Shown piece by piece: positions 39,215 to 49,082 of a stretch of DNA of 64,000 nucleotides. The notes below the pieces were generated by a model, which was not told the DNA's origin, did no database searches, and was given only the letters and a program-made list of their open reading frames with translations. The stretch is from Methyloprofundus sedimenti (GTDB lineage Bacteria; Pseudomonadota; Gammaproteobacteria; Methylococcales; Methylomonadaceae), in assembly GCF_002072955.1 (NCBI RefSeq), contig NZ_LPUF01000001.1, forward strand, positions 828,896 through 892,895. Reading direction: 5' to 3'. The position numbers and the translations under genes were made by a program. Positions within the stretch are counted from its first letter, which is position 1; each line of letters starts with the position of its first letter.

Positions 39215-42127
39215 ATGAAATTTATTTTAATTATAGTAGGTAGTCTTTGTGCTCTGCTTCTTGGTTGTAATGATTCCAGTAACGGTCCTGAAGTTATTAG
39301 GGAGATTAATACAGCAATTAGTTCATTTCCTGCTGCAGCAGGAGGATCAGAAGAGCAAACAATGGATGTCGGTGTGAATACGAATTGGCTATCTTCCTGG
39401 GATACACCTCTATATTTAGCCAATCTTGCCGCAAATCTTGGTAAATGGGTGAAAGTCGATCCATCATCTGGACAACGAATAGGGGATGTAAAGGCCTCGG
39501 ATCAGCATAGAGGGGCTGTGTTTCCTTATGATCCAGGGGATATACATAGGGCATACATAACTAATTTGGGCACGGGGATCCCTGCTGGCATATATACTGT
39601 GCGATGGAGTGGTAATGGTGAATTTGCTATTGGAGGCTACTCACTCACATCAGCAGTAGTATGGGATACTTCAGGTGCTTTTACATTTGAATATAGCGGT
39701 AGTGGGCTCATGGGGGCATGGTTTAAAGGGGAAAGCCTCACTTCTCTTGAAATTATTCATGAAGATAATGTTGCGGCATATGATGCTGGGAATAAGTGGA
39801 ATCCTGCGTATATTGAGTTTGTTCAAAATGCAGGTATAAAAGTTTTACGTGCAATGAACTGGGGCGATACAAGCACTACAGTTGAATCACAATGGTCGGA
39901 CAGAACTTTACCAACTGATATAGCTTATGGAGAAGGCTTTCCGATAGAACTTATGGCTGACTTTGTTACGCGCACTGGTATTGATATTTGGTGGTGTATT
40001 CCCGCTAGAGCAGATGATAATTACATAGAACAGGCTGGTGCGTTATGGAAAGCACTACTACCACCTACAGCTAAATTATATGTTGAGTTTGGTAATGAAG
40101 TATGGAACTATAGTGTCCCTTGGGGTGAAGGCACCCAGTGGTTACGCTACCCTAATGCTACTCGATATACAGCAGTTGCAGACCCTGTGACGGATACTTT
40201 TTATATGCCTAGTCATGGATTAGTTACGGGTGATAAGATTAGAAGTTTCAGTACTTTTGAAGACTATATAAATAAAGTTAACCACTATTGGATAATGGCA
40301 AATGGGGCTAATCCATTTGTAACAGTTGTTGATAGTGATAATTTCTATGTTAGTTATCCAGAGGGAGCGGCTAAAGCATTAATCTCATACGATCAAACAG
40401 AAATGATCTACATTAAAGACACAGGTCTTGTAGATACTCTGAATGAAAACTTCGTCTCTAGAAATGAAGCTGCTTGGGATGCCTTAGAGTTGAATATGGA
40501 TCGTGCAAATATGCATTATATATTAAGTTCATGGGCTAATAGTGTATCTACTACGGAGGAACGGGTTAATGCCCTTGTAGACAAAACTAGACCGGACTCT
40601 GTAGCAGTTGCATTTTACTATACCCCCCATGTTGTAGCAGCTAAGCTAGACCAAGACACCACTGTGATGACTCCTAATATAATAGGCTTTCCTGCACATT
40701 TTGGTTTATACCTTGCTACAGATAATCCAACTAATGCAGAGGTAATATCTGGTGCTGGTGCAATAGCTAGTCAAGATTTTGCAAGTGTATCAGTTAATTC
40801 CTATACAGTAGGTAGTCAGGTTACAGGCTTAACAGATGGGGTTGCTTATAAGGCTATATTTATAGTTCATACTGATTTTGATATGCGTTTTGAAGTACCT
40901 TACACGCAGTCTGAAACTCCAATATCAGAAACATTCTTTGAGTCCCATGAGCAGCACCTAAAACGTGAAAGGTACGATATCGCTGATAAGGGTGATTCAG
41001 CTTTGGCGCATGCAGCAGTATCGCAAAGTATTCCAATCGTTGGCTATGAAGGTGGTTTAGCTTTTGATTATACAAAACCTGTAGATGTTGAGCCTTTCTG
41101 GGATGCCTACGCGCTGTCCCCAGAGGCAGAGCAGTCAACGTTGGAACACTTTCTACGACTCGCTGGTGCAGGTGTGGCTGAATATAATGTATATAAGGAC
41201 GTTTCAACATCAGCATTTCACTTATCTAAGAACATAGAAACGCCATTAGATTATGGGCCTTATCGTGCGTATGTAGAAATGGGAGGCGAAATAACATCTA
41301 ATGGTAATACTGTTTTTTCAGATAACCATAATATTGAGGTTTTATCGAAGCCCGACTCGCTAGAAACTATCTATGATTTAAGAGCAGATACTTCTGGAGC
41401 TGTCCCCTGGTCATTTGAAATACTATCCGGAAACGAGGAGGGTGTTTTTACGCTTAATTCCAATGGTCAATTATCTGTAACTGATGTTAATGCTCTGGAT
41501 TGGAATGTCCCTAATATTTTCAATTTGAAGACAGCTGTTTATAACGGTGAGACTTATGATATGGCCAGCCAAACAATTAAGCTATGGGATATTGGAAAAG
41601 TAGTGTCATTCAATAAGGTCAACAATGCCGGGGCAACATTTGGAGATAGAGTCTTTAATCCAGGCGATACAATATCATTCACATTTTGGTATACCGATAA
41701 ACCATATGAAATACCTGCAAAAGACAGTCATTTTATTGAATATCTAGGGTGGGATTTTTTATTGCATCCTTCGGGGAAAGTTTTGCTAGGGCCAAGTTTT
41801 TCTGTGACTATAGATGGAAATAGTATCTCTGATAATTATAATTTTAGTGAAAATGTATCGAAAGATTATCCGCATAGGATGGTGATCACAGTTAACGAAA
41901 CGTACACTATATCAGGCATAAGTAAAACAAGCATAGCGCAGCTTGGCTGGGATGGCGTTATGCGTGATTTAACCTTGAATCAGGGCGGGGTTGAAACGGC
42001 TTGGGCAATGGACTCCGGTGCATTTGGTGCTGTATCACCACAGAACCAAGAGACAGCAACTATCGGTTCAGGAGTGCTGACTTATGTGAATGTGCTTGAA
42101 ACCGACTGGTCAAATATCGAAAAGTGA
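39215..42127 (+). CDS. large lipoprotein with glycoside-hydrolase clan-A-like domain
   Basis: A 970-residue exported protein with a lipobox LLGC (Cys18). From about 50 to 620 it looks like a TIM-barrel glycosidase: a characteristic EFGNEVWN block puts N294-E295 at the usual acid/base Asn-Glu pair, and GYEGG places E612 as a candidate nucleophile. Between these, residues about 320-385 (HGLVTGDKIR...FYVS) look like an inserted beta domain seen in phage-tail-like proteins. Near 730-790 there is a cadherin-like part (WSFEILSGNEEGVFTLNSNG), then a C-terminal beta-rich region. It may trim or remodel the exopolysaccharide, as lyases or hydrolases in such loci do. The family is not recognised with confidence. 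Confidence 0.65.
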   Translation: MKFILIIVGSLCALLLGCNDSSNGPEVIREINTAISSFPAAAGGSEEQTMDVGVNTNWLSSWDTPLYLANLAANLGKWVKVDPSSGQRIGDVKASDQHRGAVFPYDPGDIHRAYITNLGTGIPAGIYTVRWSGNGEFAIGGYSLTSAVVWDTSGAFTFEYSGSGLMGAWFKGESLTSLEIIHEDNVAAYDAGNKWNPAYIEFVQNAGIKVLRAMNWGDTSTTVESQWSDRTLPTDIAYGEGFPIELMADFVTRTGIDIWWCIPARADDNYIEQAGALWKALLPPTAKLYVEFGNEVWNYSVPWGEGTQWLRYPNATRYTAVADPVTDTFYMPSHGLVTGDKIRSFSTFEDYINKVNHYWIMANGANPFVTVVDSDNFYVSYPEGAAKALISYDQTEMIYIKDTGLVDTLNENFVSRNEAAWDALELNMDRANMHYILSSWANSVSTTEERVNALVDKTRPDSVAVAFYYTPHVVAAKLDQDTTVMTPNIIGFPAHFGLYLATDNPTNAEVISGAGAIASQDFASVSVNSYTVGSQVTGLTDGVAYKAIFIVHTDFDMRFEVPYTQSETPISETFFESHEQHLKRERYDIADKGDSALAHAAVSQSIPIVGYEGGLAFDYTKPVDVEPFWDAYALSPEAEQSTLEHFLRLAGAGVAEYNVYKDVSTSAFHLSKNIETPLDYGPYRAYVEMGGEITSNGNTVFSDNHNIEVLSKPDSLETIYDLRADTSGAVPWSFEILSGNEEGVFTLNSNGQLSVTDVNALDWNVPNIFNLKTAVYNGETYDMASQTIKLWDIGKVVSFNKVNNAGATFGDRVFNPGDTISFTFWYTDKPYEIPAKDSHFIEYLGWDFLLHPSGKVLLGPSFSVTIDGNSISDNYNFSENVSKDYPHRMVITVNETYTISGISKTSIAQLGWDGVMRDLTLNQGGVETAWAMDSGAFGAVSPQNQETATIGSGVLTYVNVLETDWSNIEK

Positions 42128-42779
42128 CAGATAGAAAGCATTCAAATTCAATTGCCTAAGATTCTGAAATTAAGTGTTGGTGCGATACGGTTTCATGCTG
42201 TGACATGGAGTGGGAAATTACTTCAGCATTATATATAATTTAGGGTTAAAATGCTTCGGATAAGAGAATTTTCTTAAACTACGTTAGATTTTATACTGCC
42301 TCGTCACCATGATTTTAGGTGGTATTTTTGAGTTGACTGTATATCAATTTCTTATGTGATATGGCTATTGAAATGGATTCATTGGTGTGAATTCGATGAG
42401 TTATTTAATACTTAGGAACGCACATGAAGTAACTTTGACACAATGGGACGCCGGATCTTTAGTCCGCCTTTTACAATGCAGGCTAAAGACCTACGTTCCA
42501 TTTTAAGGTGCATACCTTATTTCGTGCACGCTCATTAGGATTCAATTTTTAATAAGACCCGAAACTATAGCGAAATACTGGCAAGTAAATAGGCTGCTTT
42601 TCCTGTATTCCGCAAGCTTCATACAGACTTGTATTTCAGGAAATTATGAAATCCCCATTCATTAGTTTGAATAATTCTCTATTTAGGATTGAAAAATGTA
42701 TTATTTAATGGATGTCATGAATTCTAATGCCTGAACACATAAGGGCTTATTTTTTTCATACTAACGCTTTCATTAATGA
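42128..42779. other. 650-bp gap with no supported gene
   Basis: AT-rich sequence with short frames only and one palindromic repeat (42445-42499). Nothing else is recognisable; it may include the decayed upstream end of the polymerase pseudogene that follows. Confidence 0.5.
42445..42499. repeat. palindromic repeat, copy 1 (related to 50097-50150)
   Basis: An imperfect inverted repeat: the left arm contains GGATCTTTAGTCCGC and the right arm GCAGGCTAAAGACC, separated by about 12 bp. The same arms recur at 50097-50150, so it is a dispersed repeat and could form a cruciform or an RNA hairpin. Confidence 0.75.
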
Positions 42780-44168
42780 TTTTTGAGTATAGTAAAAAGA
42801 CTATTTGTAGATTATCTTCATACCATAACTTTGACAGCAGACGGAATGCTTGGTTATTTTTGACTTCAGTAGCATTTTTACAGCTAACTTTTGGTTTTAT
42901 AGTCTGATAGCAGCAGTTGTATTCTTTATATACTGCGTCTCGTGATGAAAATAAATTAGGATTATATTATTTTCTATTGTTTATTCTGCCTCCAGTTTCA
43001 ATGTCAATTTCTGGTGGGGGAGGCATTAATCAGCTCATAGCTATTAGTCATCCACGCATGTTGCCTATGTGTATTTTAGTGCCTCTAATTTTCAAAACAT
43101 CTGGGTTAACATTCAAAATTAATAACAGAGTAAATCTCTTTGTTATCGCGTATTTTGCGTTGTCCGCTTTTCTGAATTTTAGAGACTCATTATCATTTGC
43201 GGATGCAATTCGTTATGTACTGTATGATTTTACGGATTTTTTTGTTCCATACATGATTTTTTAGTAGATATTTGGGATCAATAAAGCAATTGTACGATGT
43301 GTTTCTGCCCTATATTGCTGCAACAGGTTTACTATCAGCGATTGCAAGTTTTGAATTCGTGAGAGGTTGGCTAGTTTATGATGTGTTTGCACACTCAATG
43401 AGGCTTGACTTGGGAGTGAACGAATATATTGCTCGTGCCGGTAATGTTAGGGCGATGGCTTCTACTACGCAACCTATTGCATCAGCTTATGTGTTAATGG
43501 TAGCGGTTGGTTTTTAAAGAGTCAATAAAGCTGAAGAGTACTTGGGTTTTAAGGGCTGCTTTACTTCGTGCATGACTCCTTGTAACTCTTTCAAGAGGGC
43601 CGTGGTTTGGTTTAGCCATTCTATTATTTATGTTTGTCATTACAGGGCGACATCAGGTATTGAATCTTTTGAAATTGACTGCTGGAGCGTTTGCAGGACT
43701 CATGATTTCATTACTGACTTCGATGGGAAGGAATATCGTTGCCACACTGCCATTTATTGGTGATAGTGAACAAGACAATGTCGAGTTTCGAAATGTTCTT
43801 ATTGATGTTGCATATACAATAATAATGCGTAATCCTTTGTTCGGATCTGGTGACTATAGGAGTGTCCCAGAATTTCTGGAAATCACTTCGGGGCAATTAG
43901 ACATTGTTAACTCATACTTAAATATAGCTTTGAGCTCTGGTTTAGTCGGGCTGTTTGTATTTTGTATGGCTTTTGTTGTGGCCATTATTTCTATTCGGAG
44001 CTACGGTTATGTTCTCAATACTTGCGTTTAAGGAGATGCGCTTCGTGCCGCACAGCACATCCTAGGTATTTTGAGCTAACAATAGGGCTACTGTATTCAG
44101 ATGCGATAAATAAAGCATCTTTTTCATTCACGCTAACAGTATCTAAAGCAAAGCAAAGAGTACTTTGA
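42780..44168 (+). pseudogene. broken O-antigen polymerase/ligase (Wzy-like) gene
   Basis: Several fragments read as parts of one polytopic Wzy-type protein: about 42830-42912 (NAWLFLTSVAFLQLTFGFIV, ended by TGA TAG in the same frame), 42917-43264, 43272-43517 and 43630-44031, with a last piece (GLLYSDAINKASFSF) to 44168 in another frame. Typical ligase features remain, such as GDYRSVPEFLEI near the loop region and the late hydrophobic helices. At least two stops and three frame changes are present, so the gene is dead. An intact Wzy-like gene follows 230 bp downstream, apparently its replacement. Confidence 0.75.
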
Positions 44169-44395
44169 ATACTTAAGTACAAAACAAGATAAGATTTAGA
44201 AAAAATGTGCACGTGTAACCCCATAATAAATTCTATAACTCTAGTGTATACACTTACACTTAGGGTATACTTTTTTAAATTTTCTTGGAAAGGTCAATTT
44301 GATTGCTTAGCAAACGACGATAGACTCTTTTTATGATACCCACTACAGTTAAAGGCTTAACTTTGAAGCAGTATTTTTTCTTAAGGCGTTTATAG

Positions 44396-45784
44396 ATGGA
44401 AGGTAATATATTTGCTTTCGCGATGTTGATAATATGGCCATTAATATCTATTAGATTATATCAAACCCAAACCATACAAAACGCTAGCTTCTGGACGATA
44501 GTGGGTGGTTTTATGACTTTGCCCGTAAGGACTGAAGTGGATTTACCACTGATCCCTGCCTTAGGTAAACATTCAATTCCTGTTGTCGCTGCAATAGTCG
44601 GTTGTTGGCTGGTAAAAGGACGTCGTATTAAGTATTTTGCTAATAAAGGTTGGCTTAAATTTTTAGTCTTATTAATGATTATTGCGCCATTTATCACAGT
44701 TATGCTGAATGGAGATAGAGTGATTGTTGGAGGGGATTTTATACAAGGATTAACGCTCCACGATGGATTATCAGCGGTTATAAATCAGCTATTGTTGATA
44801 ACGCCATTTTTCATGGGCAAGCAGTTTTTTCGGACTTATGAAGATCACTTATTAATATTTAAAAGTCTAGTTGTCGCTGGATTGATTTATTCCATACCAA
44901 TGTTATTTGAAATACGTATGAGCCCGCAGCTACATAGCTGGTTATATGGTTATTTTCCACATGAATTTGTGCAACAAATGCGGGCAGGTGGATTTCGCCC
45001 TGTAGTGTTTATGGGGCATGGTTTATTAGTAGCTTTTTTTACCGTCGTTGTCTTACTTTCTTCCACAGTATTATGGAAAAACAATGAAAAAATACGGCAA
45101 TTTTCAGCAACAAAGTTAAGTTATTTTTTTATAATTCTCTTGTTCTTATGTAAAAGCATGGCTTCGCTTATGTATGGTTTGTTTGCTGTGCTTATGATTA
45201 AAAAAACATCATATAAAGTGCAATTACGGATGGCTTTAATTTTAGCGATATTAGCAGTAAGTTATCCTATGTTGTCAATTTTGAATATTTTTCCTCATCA
45301 GCAGTTATCAGATTTAGCCGTTGAATACATGGGTGAAGAGCGGGCTCAATCTTTAACGTATCGTTTTGATAATGAAAAAGTTTTGTTGGATCATGGACGA
45401 AAAAGATTTTTCTTCGGTTGGGGGGGGTGGGGGCGTAATCGTGTGTATAATGAAGAAACAGGAAAAGATGAAACAGTAACAGATGGCCGTTGGATTATTA
45501 CTTTTGGAACAGCAGGTTGGTTAGGGTTTATAGCGGAGTTCGGTTTTTTGTTAGTGAGTGTTTTACAAGCTAATAAAGCTGCGAAGATAATTAAATTATC
45601 TACTAAGGAATTAACCTTATTAGCGGCTCATGCCCTCTTGGTCAGTTTTATTATGATTGATCAACTTCCTAATGCCTCTTTCGCGCCTTGGCTTTGGTTG
45701 TTAGTTGGTATTTTATTAGGGCGTTCAGAAGATATAATGAATAAGAATCAATTACAACGTAATAAACCGATAATAACTCAATGA
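44396..45784 (+). CDS. O-antigen polymerase/ligase-like membrane protein (Wzy type)
   Basis: A 462-residue protein with at least 10 predicted helices and a large periplasmic loop (about residues 305-365, containing RFDNEKVLLDHG and GWGGWGRNRVYNEETGKDETVTDG). That arrangement, with the loop before the last helices, is typical of Wzy polymerases and WaaL ligases. It probably joins exopolysaccharide repeat units in the periplasm. Its start ATG 44396 has no strong ribosome-binding site. It overlaps the next gene (flippase) by 4 nt. Confidence 0.75.
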   Translation: MEGNIFAFAMLIIWPLISIRLYQTQTIQNASFWTIVGGFMTLPVRTEVDLPLIPALGKHSIPVVAAIVGCWLVKGRRIKYFANKGWLKFLVLLMIIAPFITVMLNGDRVIVGGDFIQGLTLHDGLSAVINQLLLITPFFMGKQFFRTYEDHLLIFKSLVVAGLIYSIPMLFEIRMSPQLHSWLYGYFPHEFVQQMRAGGFRPVVFMGHGLLVAFFTVVVLLSSTVLWKNNEKIRQFSATKLSYFFIILLFLCKSMASLMYGLFAVLMIKKTSYKVQLRMALILAILAVSYPMLSILNIFPHQQLSDLAVEYMGEERAQSLTYRFDNEKVLLDHGRKRFFFGWGGWGRNRVYNEETGKDETVTDGRWIITFGTAGWLGFIAEFGFLLVSVLQANKAAKIIKLSTKELTLLAAHALLVSFIMIDQLPNASFAPWLWLLVGILLGRSEDIMNKNQLQRNKPIITQ

Positions 45785-47112
45785 GTAAAACATTAAAGCA
45801 GCGTGCGGTACGTTCAGGAAGTTGGGTTATATTCGGTCATTTATTTTCTCAGGGCTTGCGTTTAGGCAGTAACCTCATTTTAACGCGACTACTTGTGCCT
45901 GAAATATTTGGCGTGATGACAATCGTAACTGTCATTATGGTGGGCTTAGCCATGTTTTCGGATGTGGGATTATTGCAAAATATCGTACAAAGTAAACGAG
46001 GTGAAGAGCGAAAGTATCTAAACACGGCGTGGACTATTCAGATTATCAGAGGTTTGGCAATTTTTTTAATTGCATTGGTATTAAGCTTTGGCCTATATGT
46101 CTTAGGGCAGCTAGGTTGGTTAAACTCAGACACTGTTTATGGTAATGCTCAATTGCCAGTCATTCTTGCTGTTGTATCACTGACCGCAATTGTTGCGGCA
46201 TTTAATTCTATTAATATATTAGTGTTAAATAGAAAATTGATGATGAGTAAGTTGATAATGATTGATTTGGTCAGTCAAGTGGCAGGCCTTATGTTTATGT
46301 TGATGTGGGCATGGTATCAGCGAGACGTTTGGGCCTTAGTTTTTGGTGGCATCCTAAGTGCTGTTGTGAAAATGCTGTTGTCACATAATGTCAGTATCGG
46401 TGAGAGATGTCATTTTAATTGGGATAAAAAGGCTGTTCATGAGATTATCCATTTTGGTAAATGGATATTTTTGTCCTCAATCTTTGGCTTCCTGCTCAAT
46501 CAAGGAGACAGGATATTATTGGGTGGCATGATTAGTGCTGAATTGCTTGGTGTTTATAGTATCGCATTTTTTCTAGCCAATGCACTGAAAGATGCATTAT
46601 TAAAACTGATTTCCTCAGTTTTTTTCCCAGTGCTTAGTGAAACAGTGAGGAATTCACCCGAGAGATTAGAAAGTACTTATTACAAAATACGTAATAAGAT
46701 TGATACGATAACATTTTTTATAGCTGGATTTATATTCGCATCAGGCGAAACTATTGTCAGATTTTTTTATGATTCACGATATCAAGATGCTGGATGGATG
46801 TTGCAAATATTGTCACTATCGCTTGTTGCGACAGGTTTTTTTCTTTCAGGACAGTGTTTTTTGGCTCAAGGTAATTCAAAAATTCTAACATTAATGACAC
46901 TTATACAAACAGCTTCACTGTATATCCTGCTACCATTTTTATACTATGAATATGGCATGCTAGGTGCCGTGTGGTCAATAGTTGCAATTTCGCTTATTCG
47001 AATTATCGTTTCGAGTATGTATATGAAAATATATTTCTTTTATAACATAAAGAAAGAGTTTTTGATGTTACCGGTTATTTTTATCGGATACGGCATAGGA
47101 GTGTTCTTGTGA
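45781..47112 (+). CDS. oligosaccharide flippase (Wzx/MOP superfamily)
   Basis: A 443-residue polytopic protein of the MOP export superfamily. It starts LKQRAVRSGSWVIFGHLFSQGLRLGSNLILTRLLVPEIFGVM, a classic RfbX/Wzx opening, and has about 12 helices with a central cytoplasmic KRGEERKYLNTAW loop. It would flip undecaprenyl-linked repeat units for the polymerase encoded just upstream. A 150-bp gap separates it from the sulfotransferase genes. Confidence 0.85.
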   Translation: MSKTLKQRAVRSGSWVIFGHLFSQGLRLGSNLILTRLLVPEIFGVMTIVTVIMVGLAMFSDVGLLQNIVQSKRGEERKYLNTAWTIQIIRGLAIFLIALVLSFGLYVLGQLGWLNSDTVYGNAQLPVILAVVSLTAIVAAFNSINILVLNRKLMMSKLIMIDLVSQVAGLMFMLMWAWYQRDVWALVFGGILSAVVKMLLSHNVSIGERCHFNWDKKAVHEIIHFGKWIFLSSIFGFLLNQGDRILLGGMISAELLGVYSIAFFLANALKDALLKLISSVFFPVLSETVRNSPERLESTYYKIRNKIDTITFFIAGFIFASGETIVRFFYDSRYQDAGWMLQILSLSLVATGFFLSGQCFLAQGNSKILTLMTLIQTASLYILLPFLYYEYGMLGAVWSIVAISLIRIIVSSMYMKIYFFYNIKKEFLMLPVIFIGYGIGVFL

Positions 47113-47263
47113 GTTTTAAACCACAGTATATGATGATGACAAAGGTAGGTGTTATGCAGTTTTCCTTTTCGAAGGAAACTACAATGTTTATGATGAGAAT
47201 CTTTTTATATTTTTATTTCGTATTACCGGTTTAATAAACACTAGTAAAGTAGGTTGTTAATAA

Positions 47264-48154
47264 ATGAATTTACCATCAGTATTTATAATCGGAGCAGCAA
47301 AGTCGGCAACTACAACGCTAGCCGAATTATTGAGCATGCATCCTAGAATTTGTCTTGGTGAGCAAAAAGAACCTGAGTTCTTTTCTCATGATGATCATTT
47401 TAGTCTAGGTTTTAAACATTATAGTGAAAATTATAAATATGCCTCAAAAGAAGACATCATAATTGATGCATCAACCTCATATTCACGATCGCCTCAATTT
47501 CCATTGTCGGCTCAACGCATCTATCACTTTAACCCTCAAGCAAAAATTATTTACGTTTTACGAAATCCAATAGATAGATCATATTCACATTATGTTCACC
47601 GATACAGTAAAGAATTGTATCCCAATCAGCCGTTTAATATTTCATTCTCCGAATTTGTTAAACAAGAACCCGTCTGTTTGGACTCTAGTCTTTATCAATA
47701 TCAGTTGGCATGCTATTTAAAATATTTTGATTCTGATTCGATACACATTGTATTTACAGAAGATATTAAGGAAAATCAATTTAAGTGTTTAGAGAATGTA
47801 TGTAGCTTTATAGGCGTTGAATATCAACCTGAATGGTTTAAAGTTACTTCAAGTAATGTTGGGCAGAGTTTTCTTGATAGCAGAAAAAAAGTGGCAATAT
47901 CAAATATATTTAGGAGCTTACCTTTTTATCATAAATTACGAGGTAATATATCTAAGCCTTTGAAGGAAAAAATATATAAATTATTGCTCATGTCATTCGC
48001 TAAATCTATTGATCAAGATTTTACACCAAACCCATTAATCAGAGAAGACGTCTTAATGATGAAGGTTCTGTTTAAAGACTCTAATGATTGGCTAGAAAAA
48101 TATACAGGAAGAACACTTGAGCATTGGGACTGTTACGGTAAAGAAAGTGAATGA
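47264..48154 (+). CDS. sulfotransferase, PAPS-dependent (1 of 3)
   Basis: A 296-residue cytoplasmic enzyme moving a sulfonate group from PAPS to a sugar or other hydroxyl. It has the 5'-phosphosulfate loop AAKSATTTL (11-19) and the 3'-phosphate block VLRNPIDRSYSHY (98-110). A histidine- and acid-rich KEPEFFSHDD follows the first motif, as in heparan-type sulfotransferases. It overlaps the next sulfotransferase by 8 nt; together with a third at 50857 this suggests a sulfated polysaccharide. Confidence 0.85.
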   Translation: MNLPSVFIIGAAKSATTTLAELLSMHPRICLGEQKEPEFFSHDDHFSLGFKHYSENYKYASKEDIIIDASTSYSRSPQFPLSAQRIYHFNPQAKIIYVLRNPIDRSYSHYVHRYSKELYPNQPFNISFSEFVKQEPVCLDSSLYQYQLACYLKYFDSDSIHIVFTEDIKENQFKCLENVCSFIGVEYQPEWFKVTSSNVGQSFLDSRKKVAISNIFRSLPFYHKLRGNISKPLKEKIYKLLLMSFAKSIDQDFTPNPLIREDVLMMKVLFKDSNDWLEKYTGRTLEHWDCYGKESE

Positions 48155-49082
48155 AAAAAACTTAGTATTCATTTGTGGGGCATTACGATCTGGATCTTCG
48201 CTTACCCATTTAATCCTTGACCATCATCCAGAGATAAATAACCCAGGTGAATTTGATTTTCTATTTGATCAAATATCAGCAGGTGTTACGTTTCCAGTTA
48301 TGGCAGCATATGAGGAATGGTTATCTGTTCATCGTATCTTTCAATCTAAACTATTGAGCATAGACTCCTCATTAGATTACCCTGAACTTTTTGATTCGTT
48401 TATAGCTCAGCTGGCACAAGCTAATTGTGCATTGACATTGAATGTTCATAGACATTTTGATTTGATTCCCTATTTGTTTCCTAATGTTAAATTTATACAT
48501 TTAATACGTGATCCTAGAGATGTTGCTAGGTCTAGTATAGGAATGGGCTGGGCGGGTAATGTTTATTATGGTGTTGATCATTGGATTGAAACTGAAAAAT
48601 CATGGGAGCGTCTTCAGGAAAAGGTTGCGCCAGAACAATATATGGAATTAAGCTTTGAAGAATTGATTTTATCACCTCAGCCCGTTTTACAAAAAGCCTG
48701 TGATTTTATAGGGGTACCCTATTCTGAATCAATGCTAAATTTTTCTGATAGTTCAACTTATAGTGAACTTGATCCATCATTGGTTTATCAGTGGCAAAAG
48801 AAATTATCAAAAAGAGAAATTCAGTACGTTGAATCAAAAGCGCATATATTTATGGAATCACTTGGTTATACTTTAAGTGGGCATCCTCTGATAACTTTTG
48901 GAATACTTGAAAAAATAAAGTTAAAAATTGCAAATAAACTCTTTAAATTACAATTTAGCATTAGGCGACATGGCTTAGTGCTTGTATTTAAACATCGGTT
49001 ATCTCGTTTATTGAATTTAAAGTCTATGAATAAGCAGGTAACACTCAAAATGAATGATATTAACAAATTGTATTTAAAATAG
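48147..49082 (+). CDS. sulfotransferase, PAPS-dependent (2 of 3)
   Basis: About 311 residues. The N-terminal phosphosulfate loop is GALRSGSSL and the 3'-phosphate motif is LIRDPRDVARSSIG. The protein is more divergent from the first and third sulfotransferases than they are from each other, so it probably has another acceptor. I take the start as GTG 48147; an upstream TTG at 48117 would overlap the previous gene by 38 nt. The stop overlaps the next gene start by one base. Confidence 0.8.
   Translation: MNEKNLVFICGALRSGSSLTHLILDHHPEINNPGEFDFLFDQISAGVTFPVMAAYEEWLSVHRIFQSKLLSIDSSLDYPELFDSFIAQLAQANCALTLNVHRHFDLIPYLFPNVKFIHLIRDPRDVARSSIGMGWAGNVYYGVDHWIETEKSWERLQEKVAPEQYMELSFEELILSPQPVLQKACDFIGVPYSESMLNFSDSSTYSELDPSLVYQWQKKLSKREIQYVESKAHIFMESLGYTLSGHPLITFGILEKIKLKIANKLFKLQFSIRRHGLVLVFKHRLSRLLNLKSMNKQVTLKMNDINKLYLK

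Noticed and set aside
40860-41216. 118-codon reverse-strand frame rich in His and Leu.
   Set aside because: It lies fully within the lipoprotein gene on the other strand; composition is that of an antisense shadow.
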